A stretch of DNA of 25,000 nt from Symbiodinium natans (GCA_905221605.1 CAJNDS010002405.1:1-25000); one strand, 5' to 3'; positions 1 to 8,106 are shown, counted from the first letter of the stretch. Translations and numbers: made by a program. Notes: generated from the letters alone by a model not told the origin.

Positions 1-120
1 AAATTTCGGAACCAATAAAAGTAAATAGGAAGCCTATTGAAATGACTAGGAACCCTTAACGAATTGAAAAGAACCGGTTATAATTCATAGGAGTCCTGTT
101 AACATGAGAAGGAATCTGAA

Positions 121-158
121 ACCCTAAACCCCAAACACTAAACCCTAAACCCTAAACC
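121..158. repeat. Short CCCTAAA interstitial telomeric array
   Basis: Five degenerate CCCTAAA units lie just left of the 99-bp minisatellite. The first 120 bases of the window are AT-rich and I see no gene in them. Confidence 0.85.
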
Positions 159-185
159 GTGTAGAACCCCTGAAAAAATCTTACC

Positions 186-952
186 ACAACTCCAGTTTCC
201 AAAATTCCCAAAATCCAAGAAACCCAACCCAAGTTTCGGATTTTTGGAAACTCGAGCGGGAGCCTCAAAATCCAAAATTCGAGCTCCCGCTCGAGTTTCC
301 AAAATTCCAAAATCCAAAAGTCCAACCCAAGTTTCGGATTTTTGGAAACTCGAGCGGGAGCCTCAAAATCCAAAAACCCAAAATTCCTCGAGTTTCCAAA
401 AATCCAAAAATCCAAAAACTCCAACCCAAGTTTCGGATTTTTGGAAACACGAGCGGGAGCCTCAAAATCCAAAAGCCCAAAATTCCTCGAGTTTCCAAAA
501 ATCCCAAAATCCAAAAATTCCAACCCAAGTTTCGGATTTTTGGAAACTCGAGCGGGAGCCTCAAAATCCAAAAACCCAAAATTTCTCGAGTTTCCAAAAA
601 TCCAAAAATCCAAAAAATCCACCCCAAGGTTTGGGTTTTTGGAAACTCGAGCGGGAGCCTCAAAATCCAAAGACCCAAAATTCCTCCAGTTTCCAAAAAT
701 CCCAAAATCCAAAAATTCCAACCCAAGTTTCGGATTTTTGGAAACTCGAGCGGGAGCCTCAAAATCCAAAAACCCAAAATTCCTCGAGTTTCCAAAAAAC
801 CGAAACTTGGGTTGGACTTTTTGGATTTTTGGATTTTTGGAAAGTCGAGCGGGAGCTCGAATTTTGGATTTTGAGGCTCCCGCTCGAGTTTCCAAAAATC
901 CGAAACTTGGGTTGGAATTTTTGGAATTTGGGATTTTTGGAAACTCGAGGAA
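186..952. repeat. ~99-bp minisatellite with inverted right end
   Basis: The motif GGAAACTCGAGCGGGAGCC recurs with C of CTCGAG at 251, 349, 448, 547, 646 and 745, so the spacing is 98 or 99 bp. After about 800 the same sequence appears in reverse complement (GGCTCCCGCTCGAGTTTCC near 873-891). Each unit also holds its own inverted pair around CTCGAG, so the array can fold on itself. Because 99 is divisible by three, several frames on both strands stay open for over 200 codons. I treat those as by-products of the repeat and not as genes. Confidence 0.9.
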
Positions 953-1019
953 TTTTGGAGTGTTGGTCTTCCACCCCCTTCCTGGACAGACTGGAAATAC
1001 AATTCCGGGGTCTGTCGTA

Positions 1020-1031
1020 GGGGGGGGGTGA

Positions 1032-1064
<33 letters not shown>

Positions 1065-1098
1065 TAGTTTTTTTTTTTTTTTTTTTTTTGGGGGGGGG
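1020..1098. repeat. G-run, (AT)n, T-run and G-run low-complexity block
   Basis: A G-run at about 1020-1028 is followed by (AT)n at about 1034-1062, then about 22 T directly joined to 9 G (1068-1098). The T-run/G-run junction recurs at 20920-20943 and 22221-22254. Confidence 0.9.
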
Positions 1099-1755
1099 TT
1101 TCTTGGGCAATTAGTACTGGTTGGTCGTAATCTGATGTCTTTGATCATGTCGTACTTGGAGGATCATTGGGCTTGTGAGCTTCACGCCAATCAGCAGAAG
1201 AGTAGTAGTAATCAGCATTCTTATGATTGCTACTCGAGCTTTTAATTTGTTTTTGCTAGCGTTACTATCTTGCATGGGCGGCTCTAGGGCATGCTTCCTT
1301 TCTTGCCACCAGTGCTGAGAGGAGCGGCGGGCCTCGTTTGAGGGCTTAGCCCTAAACCCTAAACCCTGAACCCCTGAGCCCTGAACCCTAAACCCTAAAG
1401 GGCTTATAAGTTGCCTAGCAAGTCGCACCGCCGGCTGGTCGATTTCTTAAGCAACTGTGGCAAAAACAAGATTGCCCCCCCCTCCCCCCCCCCCCAGACC
1501 TCCACCCAAGTACTAAACCATCCTGGCTAAAACCCGAAAAACCTGTATAACCGCTCGCCCCTTCGAATCTTAGGTCCTGCTTTCAGCTCCAGAAGGTGAG
1601 TAACTCTGTGTACCTTACCTTGGGATAGAACTGCCATTGCTGTGCATAATCGTCCATAGCCCCTCAAGTATACTCTGCGCCCTAAACCCTACACCCTACA
1701 CCCCAAACGCGAAGCCCTAAGCCCTAAGCCCTAAACCCTAAACCCTTCCATGCAG
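1099..1755. other. Mostly non-coding interval with two telomeric arrays
   Basis: This stretch holds CCCTAAA arrays at 1346-1399 and 1680-1747 and a C-run near 1474-1496. A possible 22-base microexon lies at about 1574-1595, between CTTAG and a good donor GTGAGTAAC. An open stretch at about 1415-1475 could be another exon. Neither is certain. Confidence 0.4.
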
Positions 1756-1843
1756 GAGGCGGTGCTAGATGCCTATGTGTGGCGGGCCCAGAACCACGAT
1801 GGACGAGAGATGCGTCAGTCTGACCTTGCGCTGGGTGCTCATA
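1756..1843 (+). CDS. Candidate exon, unknown protein (chain A, exon 1)
   Basis: The acceptor TTCCATGCAG ends at 1755. The frame from GAG at 1756 is open and reads EAVLDAYVWRAQNHDG and onward. The donor GTGTGGCTTAGGG begins at 1844 and runs into telomeric repeats. A CCCTAAA array lies upstream and a TTTAGGG array downstream. The exon ends one base into a codon, which fits the next exon. The protein family is not recognised. Confidence 0.55.
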
Positions 1844-2029
1844 GTGTGGCTTAGGGTTCGGTTCAAGCGTTTAGGGTTTAGGGTTATAGCGGTTATAGCG
1901 GCTTAGGGTTTAAGGTAAAGCTTATAAGATTTTGCCCCAGACTCCAGAAACCAACACATTTTTGGGCGGGGTTATGCCCTTTGTTTAGGGAGTTATAACC
2001 TACGAATTTGTAGGGTCTCGGAGTCACAG

Positions 2030-2095
2030 GCAAAGCCAGGCTTAACCAGATTGGCCGTTGGGATATTGCGGATTTCCCTTCTTGGGCTCACGAGG
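2030..2095 (+). CDS. Candidate exon (chain A, exon 2)
   Basis: The acceptor GAGTCACAG ends at 2029. Two bases complete the previous codon, then the frame reads KARLNQIGRWDIADFPSW. The exon ends at CACGAGG. The following GCCCTAACC would be a GC donor, a type known in dinoflagellates, and is itself the start of a CCCTAAA array at 2096-2134. Confidence 0.5.
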
Positions 2096-2279
2096 GCCCT
2101 AACCCCTAAACCCTAAACCCTAAACCCTAAACCCAAGATTTTTTCAGAGGGTTTTTAGGGGCCATCCTAGGCTGTGATAACCGGCTCTTTATAGAGTTGA
2201 TTCTGGTAATGGCCCATATAATATAGCCCATCCCTGGGTTGCCACAACTTAGGGTTTTAAGGGTGATTCTAGTACTAAG

Positions 2280-2317
2280 TGGGGTTCGCGCCCGAGAGGC
2301 TGAACGCGGGAGAAGGA
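2280..2317 (+). CDS. Candidate exon (chain A, exon 3)
   Basis: This is a 38-base exon after AGTACTAAG. Two bases plus twelve codons read GFAPERLNAGEG in phase with exon 2. The donor is GTGTAGGG, leading into TTTAGGG units at 2328-2351. Confidence 0.4.
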
Positions 2318-2448
2318 GTGTAGGGTTGAGGGTTTAGGGTTTAGGGTTTAGCCTTTAGGTCATCGTGCTGCTATGTATTGAGCAATGAAACGGCAGAGAG
2401 CTGACGTGGGAATGCCTTTCGCGGCACTTCTGTGCTCTTCCTTTACAG

Positions 2449-2468
2449 AGCCCACTTGTGAACATTCA
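2449..2468 (+). CDS. Candidate 20-base microexon (chain A, exon 4)
   Basis: It lies between the acceptor CTTTACAG and the donor GTAAAGCC, and reads SPLVNI plus two bases in phase with its neighbours. It is very short, so the support is the strength of the two splice sites and the agreement of phase. An alternative reading leaves a longer open frame through 2606. Confidence 0.3.
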
Positions 2469-2587
2469 GTAAAGCCGTCGCTTGAGAATGCCAGCCTTCA
2501 CCGCCAGTTCATGGGTTTGTCAGTCATTCTAAACCATTTTGAACCAAGTATAAGCCATTATTATTGCGTAGTAGTAATGGTCATAAA

Positions 2588-2674
2588 TTGGGATGTTCCC
2601 CCTTAATACGGATTATAGTACCCCCGACTAGAATCCCTATTCAGGACTGTTAGTATAACGGGGGAAGATCCCAA
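2588..2674. mobile_element. Miniature foldback element, family M1, copy a
   Basis: Terminal inverted repeats GGGATGTTCCCCCTTAATAC and GTATAACGGGGGAAGATCCC enclose about 45 bases containing the family motif AATCCCTATTCAGGACTG. Related copies are at 9516-9614, 18740-18836 and 22511-22620. No transposase is encoded. Confidence 0.75.
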
Positions 2675-2759
2675 AGCATTACCCGTAATATTGATTCTGA
2701 ACATTGCTGGTCAAAGCCTGCATGGTCGCCACCTCACTAAGGCTGCGTTTTCCTGACAG

Positions 2760-2895
2760 CGTACCCGCCGTCACCCTCAGCGAGTGGGTTCTGCCACTGG
2801 GATTGTACAGCTCTGGCGTTTGCTGTGGTCAAAGCCCGATGTGGGGTGCGCAAATCTGTGTCTGGTCATCCTTGGATTGTCTTAATCAACCCTAA
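2760..2895 (+). CDS. Candidate exon or 3' terminal exon (chain A, exon 5)
   Basis: After the acceptor TTCCTGACAG one base completes the previous codon. The frame then reads VPAVTLSEWVLPLGLYSSG, followed by a Cys/Trp-rich tail and a stop at 2893-2895. The stop is the TAA of a CCCTAAA unit (CAACCCTAA), so the reading frame ends inside telomeric sequence. A second frame is open to 2885, which makes the frame choice depend on phase agreement with exon 4. Confidence 0.45.
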
Positions 2896-3084
2896 ACCCC
2901 AAACCGGCTTAAACTCTTTTTCAAAGGCGCTTGCTTGAGGGTCCCCCTAAGCCTGCAAGGCCAAATGCCCGAAACATCGGAACCCGAAACCCTATATACC
3001 CTAAACCCTGCGATGCTCATGTCAGAATCCCCAAGTTTTTGGTGGGTGGGGTGGTGGGCTGGGGAGGGGGAGGGTTGCGGGTAG

Positions 3085-3201
3085 CTGGATTCATGCCCGG
3101 CGATGATGAGGATGTCCTGCGCCAAAGGAGATCCAATGACTCTCTTCGGCCCGAAACCCAAGGCTGGAAAACCCCGGAACACTCAGCCCGAAAGCCCTTG
3201 G
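3085..3201 (+). CDS. Candidate exon, charged protein segment
   Basis: The acceptor TTGCGGGTAG ends at 3084. Two bases then lead into an open frame reading AGFMPGDDEDVLRQRRSND and on to HSARKPLG. The donor GTTTTCGGGTTTAGGG starts at 3202 and is telomeric. A second frame (SCPAMMRMSCAKGDPM...) is also open and cannot be excluded. The product is unknown. Confidence 0.45.
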
Positions 3202-3228
3202 GTTTTCGGGTTTAGGGTTTAGGGTTGG
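3202..3228. repeat. TTTAGGG array
   Basis: Three to four G-strand heptamers follow the candidate donor at 3202. After this there is no telomeric array until 5399, the stretch occupied by the LINE. Confidence 0.85.
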
Positions 3229-3280
3229 CTACGGCTCAAGAATTCCGCTCGCTGTCCTTTGAGCGTCCCCATTGCCGGCC

Positions 3281-3433
3281 ATGGACACCGCGACATCGGC
3301 GCCGAAGGACTCGAAAGTCTGCAGCGCCGCTGACTTCCTCTTCCCCTCCACGTCGAAGACGTTGACGAAAGAGACGAAGGAGTCCACGAAGGAGTCCGAG
3401 TCCAAAAACTCTGAAGACAGGTCAGGAAGCTGA
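3281..3433 (+). CDS. Short Ser/Thr/Lys/Glu-rich ORF upstream of the LINE RT region
   Basis: The frame runs from ATG at 3281 to TGA at 3431 and gives 50 residues with a KETKESTKESESK stretch. GACAG followed by GTCAGG at about 3420 would make a reasonable donor. It may be a host exon or the decayed 5' part of the LINE. The function is unknown. Confidence 0.3.
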   Translation: MDTATSAPKDSKVCSAADFLFPSTSKTLTKETKESTKESESKNSEDRSGS

Positions 3434-3482
3434 AGGAGGCAAGACCACCGCCAGGCCTTGCTCGGCCCGAGGGGTTGTCATT

Positions 3483-4200
3483 GTGGCGGCGCGGCGCAAG
3501 GCAAAACCTATTGACCGCCTACGCTCACACTATGCAGACCTCTTTGGCAGGGGGCCCTCCTCTGAGGAAAAGGATTCCTTAAAGGAGACCTTGAGCCAGC
3601 TTGCTGGTCTCGCCGCTCGCTGTCCTGGGGAACCTTTCTCTTTTGCGGAGGTGCAGAGTGCCCTTGGATGCCTAAAGCGGGGAAGGGTTTCTGGGATGTC
3701 AGGTATGAGCAACGAGTTCTTACTAGCAGTTTGGGCTGTAGACGAGGGCCAGACGATGCTAACATCTCACGTCAATGGTCTCCTTTCTTCACACGAACTG
3801 CCCAAAGACTTCTTCAAGGCGTACGTTTGCTTACTTCCCAAAGGCCACAAGGTATTTGAAGGCAAAGGCTTCCGGCCCATAAACCTGTTGGCAACTTCGG
3901 GGAATTCGTCGATGGCTTGTGCGCAGGCCAGAATTTCAACGGAAAGCAGGCAACATTCATATGGGTGAGTTGTGACTTGCAGGCTGCCTTCGACGCTATT
4001 TCCCAATCTCGGGTAGCGAGCTTCCTGGCCCAATACGGCTGAAGCAGAGAGTCTCCTGAAGATTGCCGTGCATCTGGCTTTGTTCTTCTCCAGGAAAGGG
4101 GAGGAGTGGCAGCAAGGGAAGACCATAGGAGTGCAACAAGGCACGCGGCACTTCTGTTTCGCTATGTGCTTGGATTCGTGGTTAAGGTTTAACCTCTTCA
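3483..4200 (+). pseudogene. Non-LTR retrotransposon (LINE) reverse transcriptase, broken
   Basis: The reading starts with a LINE-type region before the fingers (ADLFGRGPSSEEKDSLKETL, then FSFAEVQSALGCLKRGRVSG). It continues to LPKGHKVFEGKGFRPINLL, the conserved LPK and RPI motifs. The frame changes at about 3910 to one reading CDLQAAFDAISQSRV, the AFD motif containing a catalytic aspartate. A TGA follows at 4019-4021. One frame over, a third stretch (4025-4200) carries EEWQQGKTIGVQQGTRHFC, the GxxQG motif B region. The YADD motif C is not found before the sequence diverges. With at least two frame changes and no catalytic core end, this copy is dead. The family is clear from motif order; the LINE clade is not determined. 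Confidence 0.85.
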
Positions 4201-4211
4201 TATAAGTTCTT

Positions 4212-4409
4212 ATGAGATTCTGTTACGACCACGCCCCACAAGGGTGCGGCTTTTTTAATACAAGAGTCTACGAAAAACTAATTTTGTCTAATCACAAACC
4301 AAGCCCAGATGAGGATTTCTTAGGGTGTGGTTTTATGATTGAAGATCCAATCAATGAAGCTTCATTACGAATAGAAATCGTGAAACTTTTTCGGGGTGAA
4401 TGGGAATGA
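4212..4409 (+). CDS. AT-richer ORF interrupting the LINE, unknown
   Basis: The frame gives 65 residues from ATG, starting MRFCYDHAPQGCGFFN and ending LFRGEWE. The base composition from about 4200 to 4660 is visibly AT-richer than the flanks. It lies between the reverse-transcriptase motifs and the LINE C-terminal remnant, so it may be an insertion. The protein is not recognised and the ORF may be fortuitous. Confidence 0.25.
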   Translation: MRFCYDHAPQGCGFFNTRVYEKLILSNHKPSPDEDFLGCGFMIEDPINEASLRIEIVKLFRGEWE

Positions 4410-4789
4410 CACAGCATATGGGAACACATAAGCGCGTCCAGAAAAACTCTCTGCTACTACTTTGTGCACTTGAAATGTCACATGCATATCAAAACAAAGG
4501 GTTTTTACAAGTAAACAAAATCTCTTAGCTTATGTGAGTGGGCGAGCGTCGGTGCGAAAGTTTTTTTGTTAAAATAAGCCGCTCTGTGTCCGCTGTGTTG
4601 ATATTTTTCAAAGCAGTAAAACAGCAAAATGCAGCAGATAGATTTCGGCTTTAAACGAGGCCTGCGATTGGCTCAGTCATGCTGAAGCTTTAGTTTCCTG
4701 GCCCCTGTGTTTGGGCCACTGCAGTCTGTTTTGCAACCTGTCAAGAAGCTCCAAGCCACCATGGTAGTCCTCTGCTGACACATGTTCAC
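4410..4789. other. Interval between LINE pieces, no gene seen
   Basis: This is AT-rich sequence followed by a normal-composition stretch from about 4660. There are no telomeric repeats. It could be diverged LINE sequence or part of the insertion at 4200. Confidence 0.4.
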
Positions 4790-4795
4790 CACACC

Positions 4796-5120
4796 TTGTC
4801 CTATGCGAGGGCAGTTGCCTTGAATAGGCAGCGAAGACAAATAGCGCAACAGTTACGAAGATCAAATCCTCGAAGGCAGTGGGTCTATGCGATCGTCAAG
4901 CGTACGTGGACGTACGTAGGACACTGTTCGCAGGCGCACTGGGTCTCTGGAGCTTGCTTCGCTCTATGCGGCTTCTCGCGAAGGGCAAGCCCTGGCGGCG
5001 GGACAGCCCTGGAATCACATGCTCAGCTGGGCTTCGCAAGCTTGTCAGGCTTTGAGTTTGCTGCCCGAGAGAGTTACGCAGGATAAGATTTCGTGGAATG
5101 ATAGAGCTGACAGACTTGCG
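4796..5120 (+). pseudogene. LINE C-terminal remnant
   Basis: The frame from 4796 reads ARAVALNRQRRQIAQQLRRS and then RRQWVYAIVKRTWTYVGHCS. A basic region followed by W-x-Y-x-GH-type residues is typical of the region after reverse transcriptase in many LINEs (K.W..AGH.aR). A frame change near 4940 leads to a second stretch ending ERVTQDKISWNDRADRLA. I infer that this belongs to the same element as the reverse transcriptase at 3483. It has no intact frame. Confidence 0.5.
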
Positions 5121-5398
5121 CTCCGGAACTCTGATGACCTTGGATATGATAGCAGCGGAGGAGGCAGTGCTGGCAGTCATCCAAGTCTGTGTAGGTTTTG
5201 AAGGAGTACCGAAAAACTGAAGGCGCAGACGTGTGAAGAGTTTAAATGATTAAGGGGTCTCCAGTGCTTGGTGCTAATTGATAAAGCTTTCTTCCCACTG
5301 GCGTCAAGAATGTTTTAACTGTGTTTACGGGAGTAGCTTTCCTGGCAGGCCAGATGCAATAGTTGAGATTAGGAATCCCAATTTTCTACATTACTGCA

Positions 5399-5497
5399 AG
5401 CCCTAAACCCTAAACCCTGAACCCTGAACCCTGAACCCTGAACCCTAAACCCTAAACCCTAAACCCTAAGCCCTAAACCCTAAACCCTAAACCCTAG
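5399..5497. repeat. CCCTAAA array with a CCCTGAA block
   Basis: About 14 heptamers include four consecutive CCCTGAA variants at about 5416-5440. The array ends directly against the relict spliced leader. Confidence 0.95.
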
Positions 5498-5501
5498 CAA
5501 T

Positions 5502-5513
5502 TTTTGGCTCAAG
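5502..5513 (+). other. Relict dinoflagellate spliced leader (3' part)
   Basis: TTTTGGCTCAAG is identical to the last 12 bases of the 22-base dinoflagellate spliced leader. An A and CA-like bases lie upstream, where CCA is expected. The 5' part is replaced by the telomeric array. Relict leaders in front of coding sequence are an established mark of trans-spliced mRNAs copied back into the genome (known from dinoflagellate recycled cDNAs). Confidence 0.65.
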
Positions 5514-5547
5514 CTTTGCCTGGCCTGCCTTGTTTCTTGCCTGGCAG

Positions 5548-5830
5548 ATGGAGGATTCTTTGCTGGGGATGCTGGCGGCCAACGACGAAGGCGGTGTGCG
5601 CCGCCGGGCATTGCTGGAAGTTTGCGAGGTACATGGCCAACAGGTAGCACTGGCACGTGGCGACTGGGCTGCAGACATCCGGCGTGCGACGGGGCAGCGA
5701 TGTCGAGCGTGTCCTGAGTGATGTCATCTGCGACCTTGCGGTGGAACTTGCAACAAGGGTGCCCACATCCACAGGCCCCACTCCTGCCCTAGCCGTCACG
5801 ATGTCAGGGGCCAGAGGCGTGCACGTATAG
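5548..5830 (+). pseudogene. Intronless coding stretch behind relict spliced leader, likely retroposed cDNA
   Basis: The acceptor CTTGCCTGGCAG ends at 5547 and is followed at once by ATG. The first frame reads MEDSLLGMLAANDEGGVRRR and continues ALLEVCEVHGQQVALARGDW. At about 5680-5698 the coding signal moves one frame over and reads SDVERVLSDVICDLAVELAT and then TPALAVTMSGARGVHV, with a stop TAG at 5828-5830. Position behind a relict leader, absence of an intron and a single frame change fit a retroposed cDNA that has begun to decay. A two-exon reading (5548-5628 with donor GTACAT) is the alternative. The product is not recognised. Confidence 0.5.
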
Positions 5831-5962
5831 TCTAACTCCTTGTTTCGGGCAGAATGAGAGGGGCCTGTCATACCCATGTCCGAGAGACCAGTGTGATCCT
5901 GGGCCCCTTTCGAAAGCCTGGACTGCCATCTGCCAAGTCAGGGGCCACAGGCGTGCACATAT
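5803..5962. repeat. Direct repeat pair, 134 bp apart
   Basis: GTCAGGGGCCAGAGGCGTGC at 5803 recurs as GTCAGGGGCCACAGGCGTGC at 5937, and the similarity runs a few bases further. It suggests a local duplication behind the retroposed stretch. Confidence 0.75.
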
Positions 5963-6353
5963 CTCCTTGGTCTAGGATGGAAAGGGGCTCGGGACAGGAG
6001 TCACTTACAACGCCATGTTCGGGGCCACTAATCAGTGGAAGGACACGGTGATGGTTGTGTTCCCAGTCTGTGTGTGAAACACCGGGGAACGAACTGAGGG
6101 AACCCTGACCTTTCTGTACAAAACTGCTCACTCATGCGATTGAGCTGGCACGTAGTGTTTGAAGCCTTTGAAGAAACAGCCTGGTTCTGTGTGAGCTTGC
6201 CTGCGACCCGCTTTTTGCACCTGGTTGGAGCACTACCCTACTAAGCCCATGCACCAGAACCAGGCTGCGACCCGTAAGAGTGCTTGAGGGCACGCCATGT
6301 CCTGCACTGCCTGAAGGCCCGACCTAAGATGTTTCCTCTCCTTGGTTTTCTAG
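5963..6353. other. Non-coding interval with a small foldback
   Basis: AGCCTGGTTCTG at about 6179 and CAGAACCAGGCT at about 6252 form inverted arms, each near a TGCGACCCG direct repeat. No coding signal was accepted here. Confidence 0.5.
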
Positions 6354-6405
6354 ATGTATACATAACCCTGTATACCCCACCTCCCACGAGGAAACCAGGC
6401 AAGAG
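6354..6405 (+). CDS. Candidate exon with canonical splice sites
   Basis: The acceptor TTGGTTTTCTAG and donor GTGAGTCAGG are both strong. Two frames are open: one reads CIHNPVYPTSHEETRQE, the other VYITLYTPPPTRKPGKR. The product is unknown. Confidence 0.4.
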
Positions 6406-6703
6406 GTGAGTCAGGCTCTTTCTGTACAAATCCAGCCTTTGGCACAGGCAGCAGGCCGTTAGCCGGATGCTGATGTAGTGGAGTCTGGGAGGGGGGATGA
6501 CTGCCGTGCTTCGGCCCTGTCGTTGTTGTTTGGTTTAGGTTGGCTTAAGGGTCTTTCCTGGTGTTGGCTTCTTCGTGCTGAGATCCCCCCCTCCCTTCGC
6601 ATATGCCCCACCATGTCCTACCTTGGCGTGTAGCCGGGAAGATTCTCCAGTTGCCGTAACGCGGACCCCGCATTGCTGCTGGCCCGCTAGTCGGGTGGGA
6701 AAA
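6406..6703. other. Interval with no accepted gene
   Basis: This is mixed sequence with short G and C runs and no array. A possible acceptor TTGGCACAG near 6446 is followed by a short open stretch that ends in TAG. Confidence 0.35.
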
Positions 6704-6834
6704 AAACCCTAAACCCTAAACTCTAAACCCAAAACCCTCAACCCTAAACCCTAAACTCTAAACCCGAAACCCTCAACCCTAAACCCTAAACCCTAAACTA
6801 AACCCTAAGCCCTAAACCCTAAAGCCTACACCCA
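6704..6834. repeat. CCCTAAA array (C strand on +)
   Basis: About 18 degenerate heptamers precede the acceptor CACCCAGCTCAG at 6840. Confidence 0.95.
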
Positions 6835-6840
6835 GCTCAG

Positions 6841-6928
6841 GAAGTGCCCGATAACCGGCCCCCTGGGCGCGCAGCCGCTGGAGCTCCAGCCGGCACTTCA
6901 GGCAGGGCCAACCTTGAAGATTTGGGGG
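6841..6928 (+). CDS. Candidate exon (chain D, exon 1)
   Basis: The acceptor CCCAGCTCAG ends at 6840. After one base the frame reads KCPITGPLGAQPLELQPALQ and then AGPTLKIWG with no stop, ending in phase at 6928. The donor GTTTAGGGTTTAGGG begins at 6929 and is pure telomeric repeat. A CCCTAAA array lies upstream. Another frame is open too, so the choice rests on phase agreement with 7262. Confidence 0.5.
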
Positions 6929-7110
6929 GTTTAGGGTTTAGGGTTAGGGTTTAGGGTTTTACTTTTTCGGGTTTAGGGTTTAGGGTTTAGGGTAGCCGTA
7001 AAAAGGGTTTAGGGTTTAGGGTTTAGGGTCTGGCATGAAGCAGCTTCCAGGTTCAAAAGGGTTTAGGGTTTAGGAATTCAGGGAGTTAGGGGTTTAGGGG
7101 TTTAGGGGTC
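6929..7110. repeat. TTTAGGG arrays opening a candidate intron
   Basis: G-strand heptamers at 6929-6960, 6966-6993, 7006-7030 and 7061-7110 are separated by short unique spacers. Confidence 0.9.
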
Positions 7111-7261
7111 GTAACGAGGCCTGGGCTTTATGGGGTTGGAGATGGTTTGCGGGTGTTGAGAGTTTTGGTATCCGGGTTGTGGGTTGAGGGTTGAGGCTTC
7201 CAGGTTGTGTTGTTTGGGTTTATTTGGAACAAAGCCGGCTGCCCTTCAACATCTTTCTCAG

Positions 7262-7309
7262 CCTCAGCATGCCTGCGCGACACATGGTGCACCAGACACC
7301 CTAAGTTGG
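7262..7309 (+). CDS. Candidate exon (chain D, exon 2)
   Basis: The acceptor ATCTTTCTCAG ends at 7261 and the donor GTAGCATTTT begins at 7310. Sixteen codons read PQHACATHGAPDTLSW, in phase with both neighbours. Confidence 0.45.
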
Positions 7310-7494
7310 GTAGCATTTTTTACATTCTTAAGGGTACTTAAACCCAATAAGGAATAGACTAGACATTTATATTTTAGTGCGATCCCAACCATGAACTGGT
7401 AAAACTCAAACTCATAGGGGCTTAAGCTCTGAACCCTAAACCCGAAACCCCCCCTAATGCCCTGATTAAGCCCTGAGCCGAAGATTGCGGTCAG

Positions 7495-7567
7495 GTGCCT
7501 GAGAACCTTGCGCACCGCATTGACCGCCGTGCCAGGCAACACACAATGCTTTCTGAGCCTTACAACG
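7495..7567 (+). CDS. Candidate exon (chain D, exon 3)
   Basis: The acceptor GATTGCGGTCAG is followed by an open frame VPENLAHRIDRRARQHTMLS and then EPYN plus one base. The donor at 7568 is GTTTAGGG repeated about five times. The intron before it ends with CCCTAAA/CCCGAAA units (7434-7475). Confidence 0.6.
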
Positions 7568-7646
7568 GTTTAGGGTTTAGGGTTTAGGGTTTAGGGTTTA
7601 GGGCTTAATAACCCGAAACACGAAACCCCAAGCACCAGTCTGCCAG

Positions 7647-7678
7647 GCCCATGGCAAAGAAACCCTTATCCTTCTGAG
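7647..7678 (+). CDS. Candidate 32-base exon (chain D, exon 4)
   Basis: It lies between the acceptor GTCTGCCAG and the donor GTGACATTC. Two bases complete a codon, then ten codons read PWQRNPYPSE. Confidence 0.45.
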
Positions 7679-7872
7679 GTGACATTCTAGCTGGTTGTAG
7701 GGTTGCCTCCCGCTGTTGGGGTGTGGGTGTGGGACCGACAGGCCTATGTTCGTTTTTGCTTGAAGAGTCGAACCCTACGCCCTCAACCCTAAACCCTAAG
7801 CTGCACTCACCTTGAAGTTGATCTACATATCTGCCCTTAAACCGTAAACCCTAAACCCTAAACCCTCCAAAG

Positions 7873-7893
7873 CGCCCCGGCAGTCCGACCAGG
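7873..7893 (+). CDS. Candidate 21-base microexon (chain D, exon 5)
   Basis: Seven codons (RPGSPTR) lie between CCCTCCAAAG and GTTTCGGGG. A CCCTAAA array (7838-7867) is directly upstream and degenerate TTTAGGG units downstream. This is weak because of its size. Confidence 0.3.
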
Positions 7894-8106
7894 GTTTCGG
7901 GGTATGGGTTTAGGGCTTAGTAGGGTTTAGGGTGTTGGGCTAGTGTTGGTTTTTGACTCTTGGGCCCCTTTAGACAACAAAAGCGCACCTTGTTGTTCCA
8001 AGGCCCCAAGCCTGAAACTTATAGGAATGAGTTCCTCTGTTAATTGCTGGGGAACTTAGTTTGAGGCTTCATGTGTAGTAGGTTTAGGGTTTAGGGTTTA
8101 GGGTTA
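7894..8106. repeat. Telomeric arrays with unique spacer
   Basis: TTTAGGG-like units lie at 7894-7935 and 8078-8106. The spacer contains AGACAACAA and TTGTTGT inverted arms but no accepted exon. Confidence 0.7.

Noticed and set aside
152-1110. Four long frames of 130-280 residues on both strands
   Set aside because: They are the 99-bp repeat read in several frames; unit length divisible by three keeps all frames open.
3233-3240. GGCTCAAG as a relict spliced leader before the LINE
   Set aside because: Only eight bases match, which is expected by chance at about this rate.
7802-7824. A minus-strand donor (CAAG followed by GTGAGTGCAG)
   Set aside because: The splice-site match is good, but no open minus-strand exon is seen beside it.
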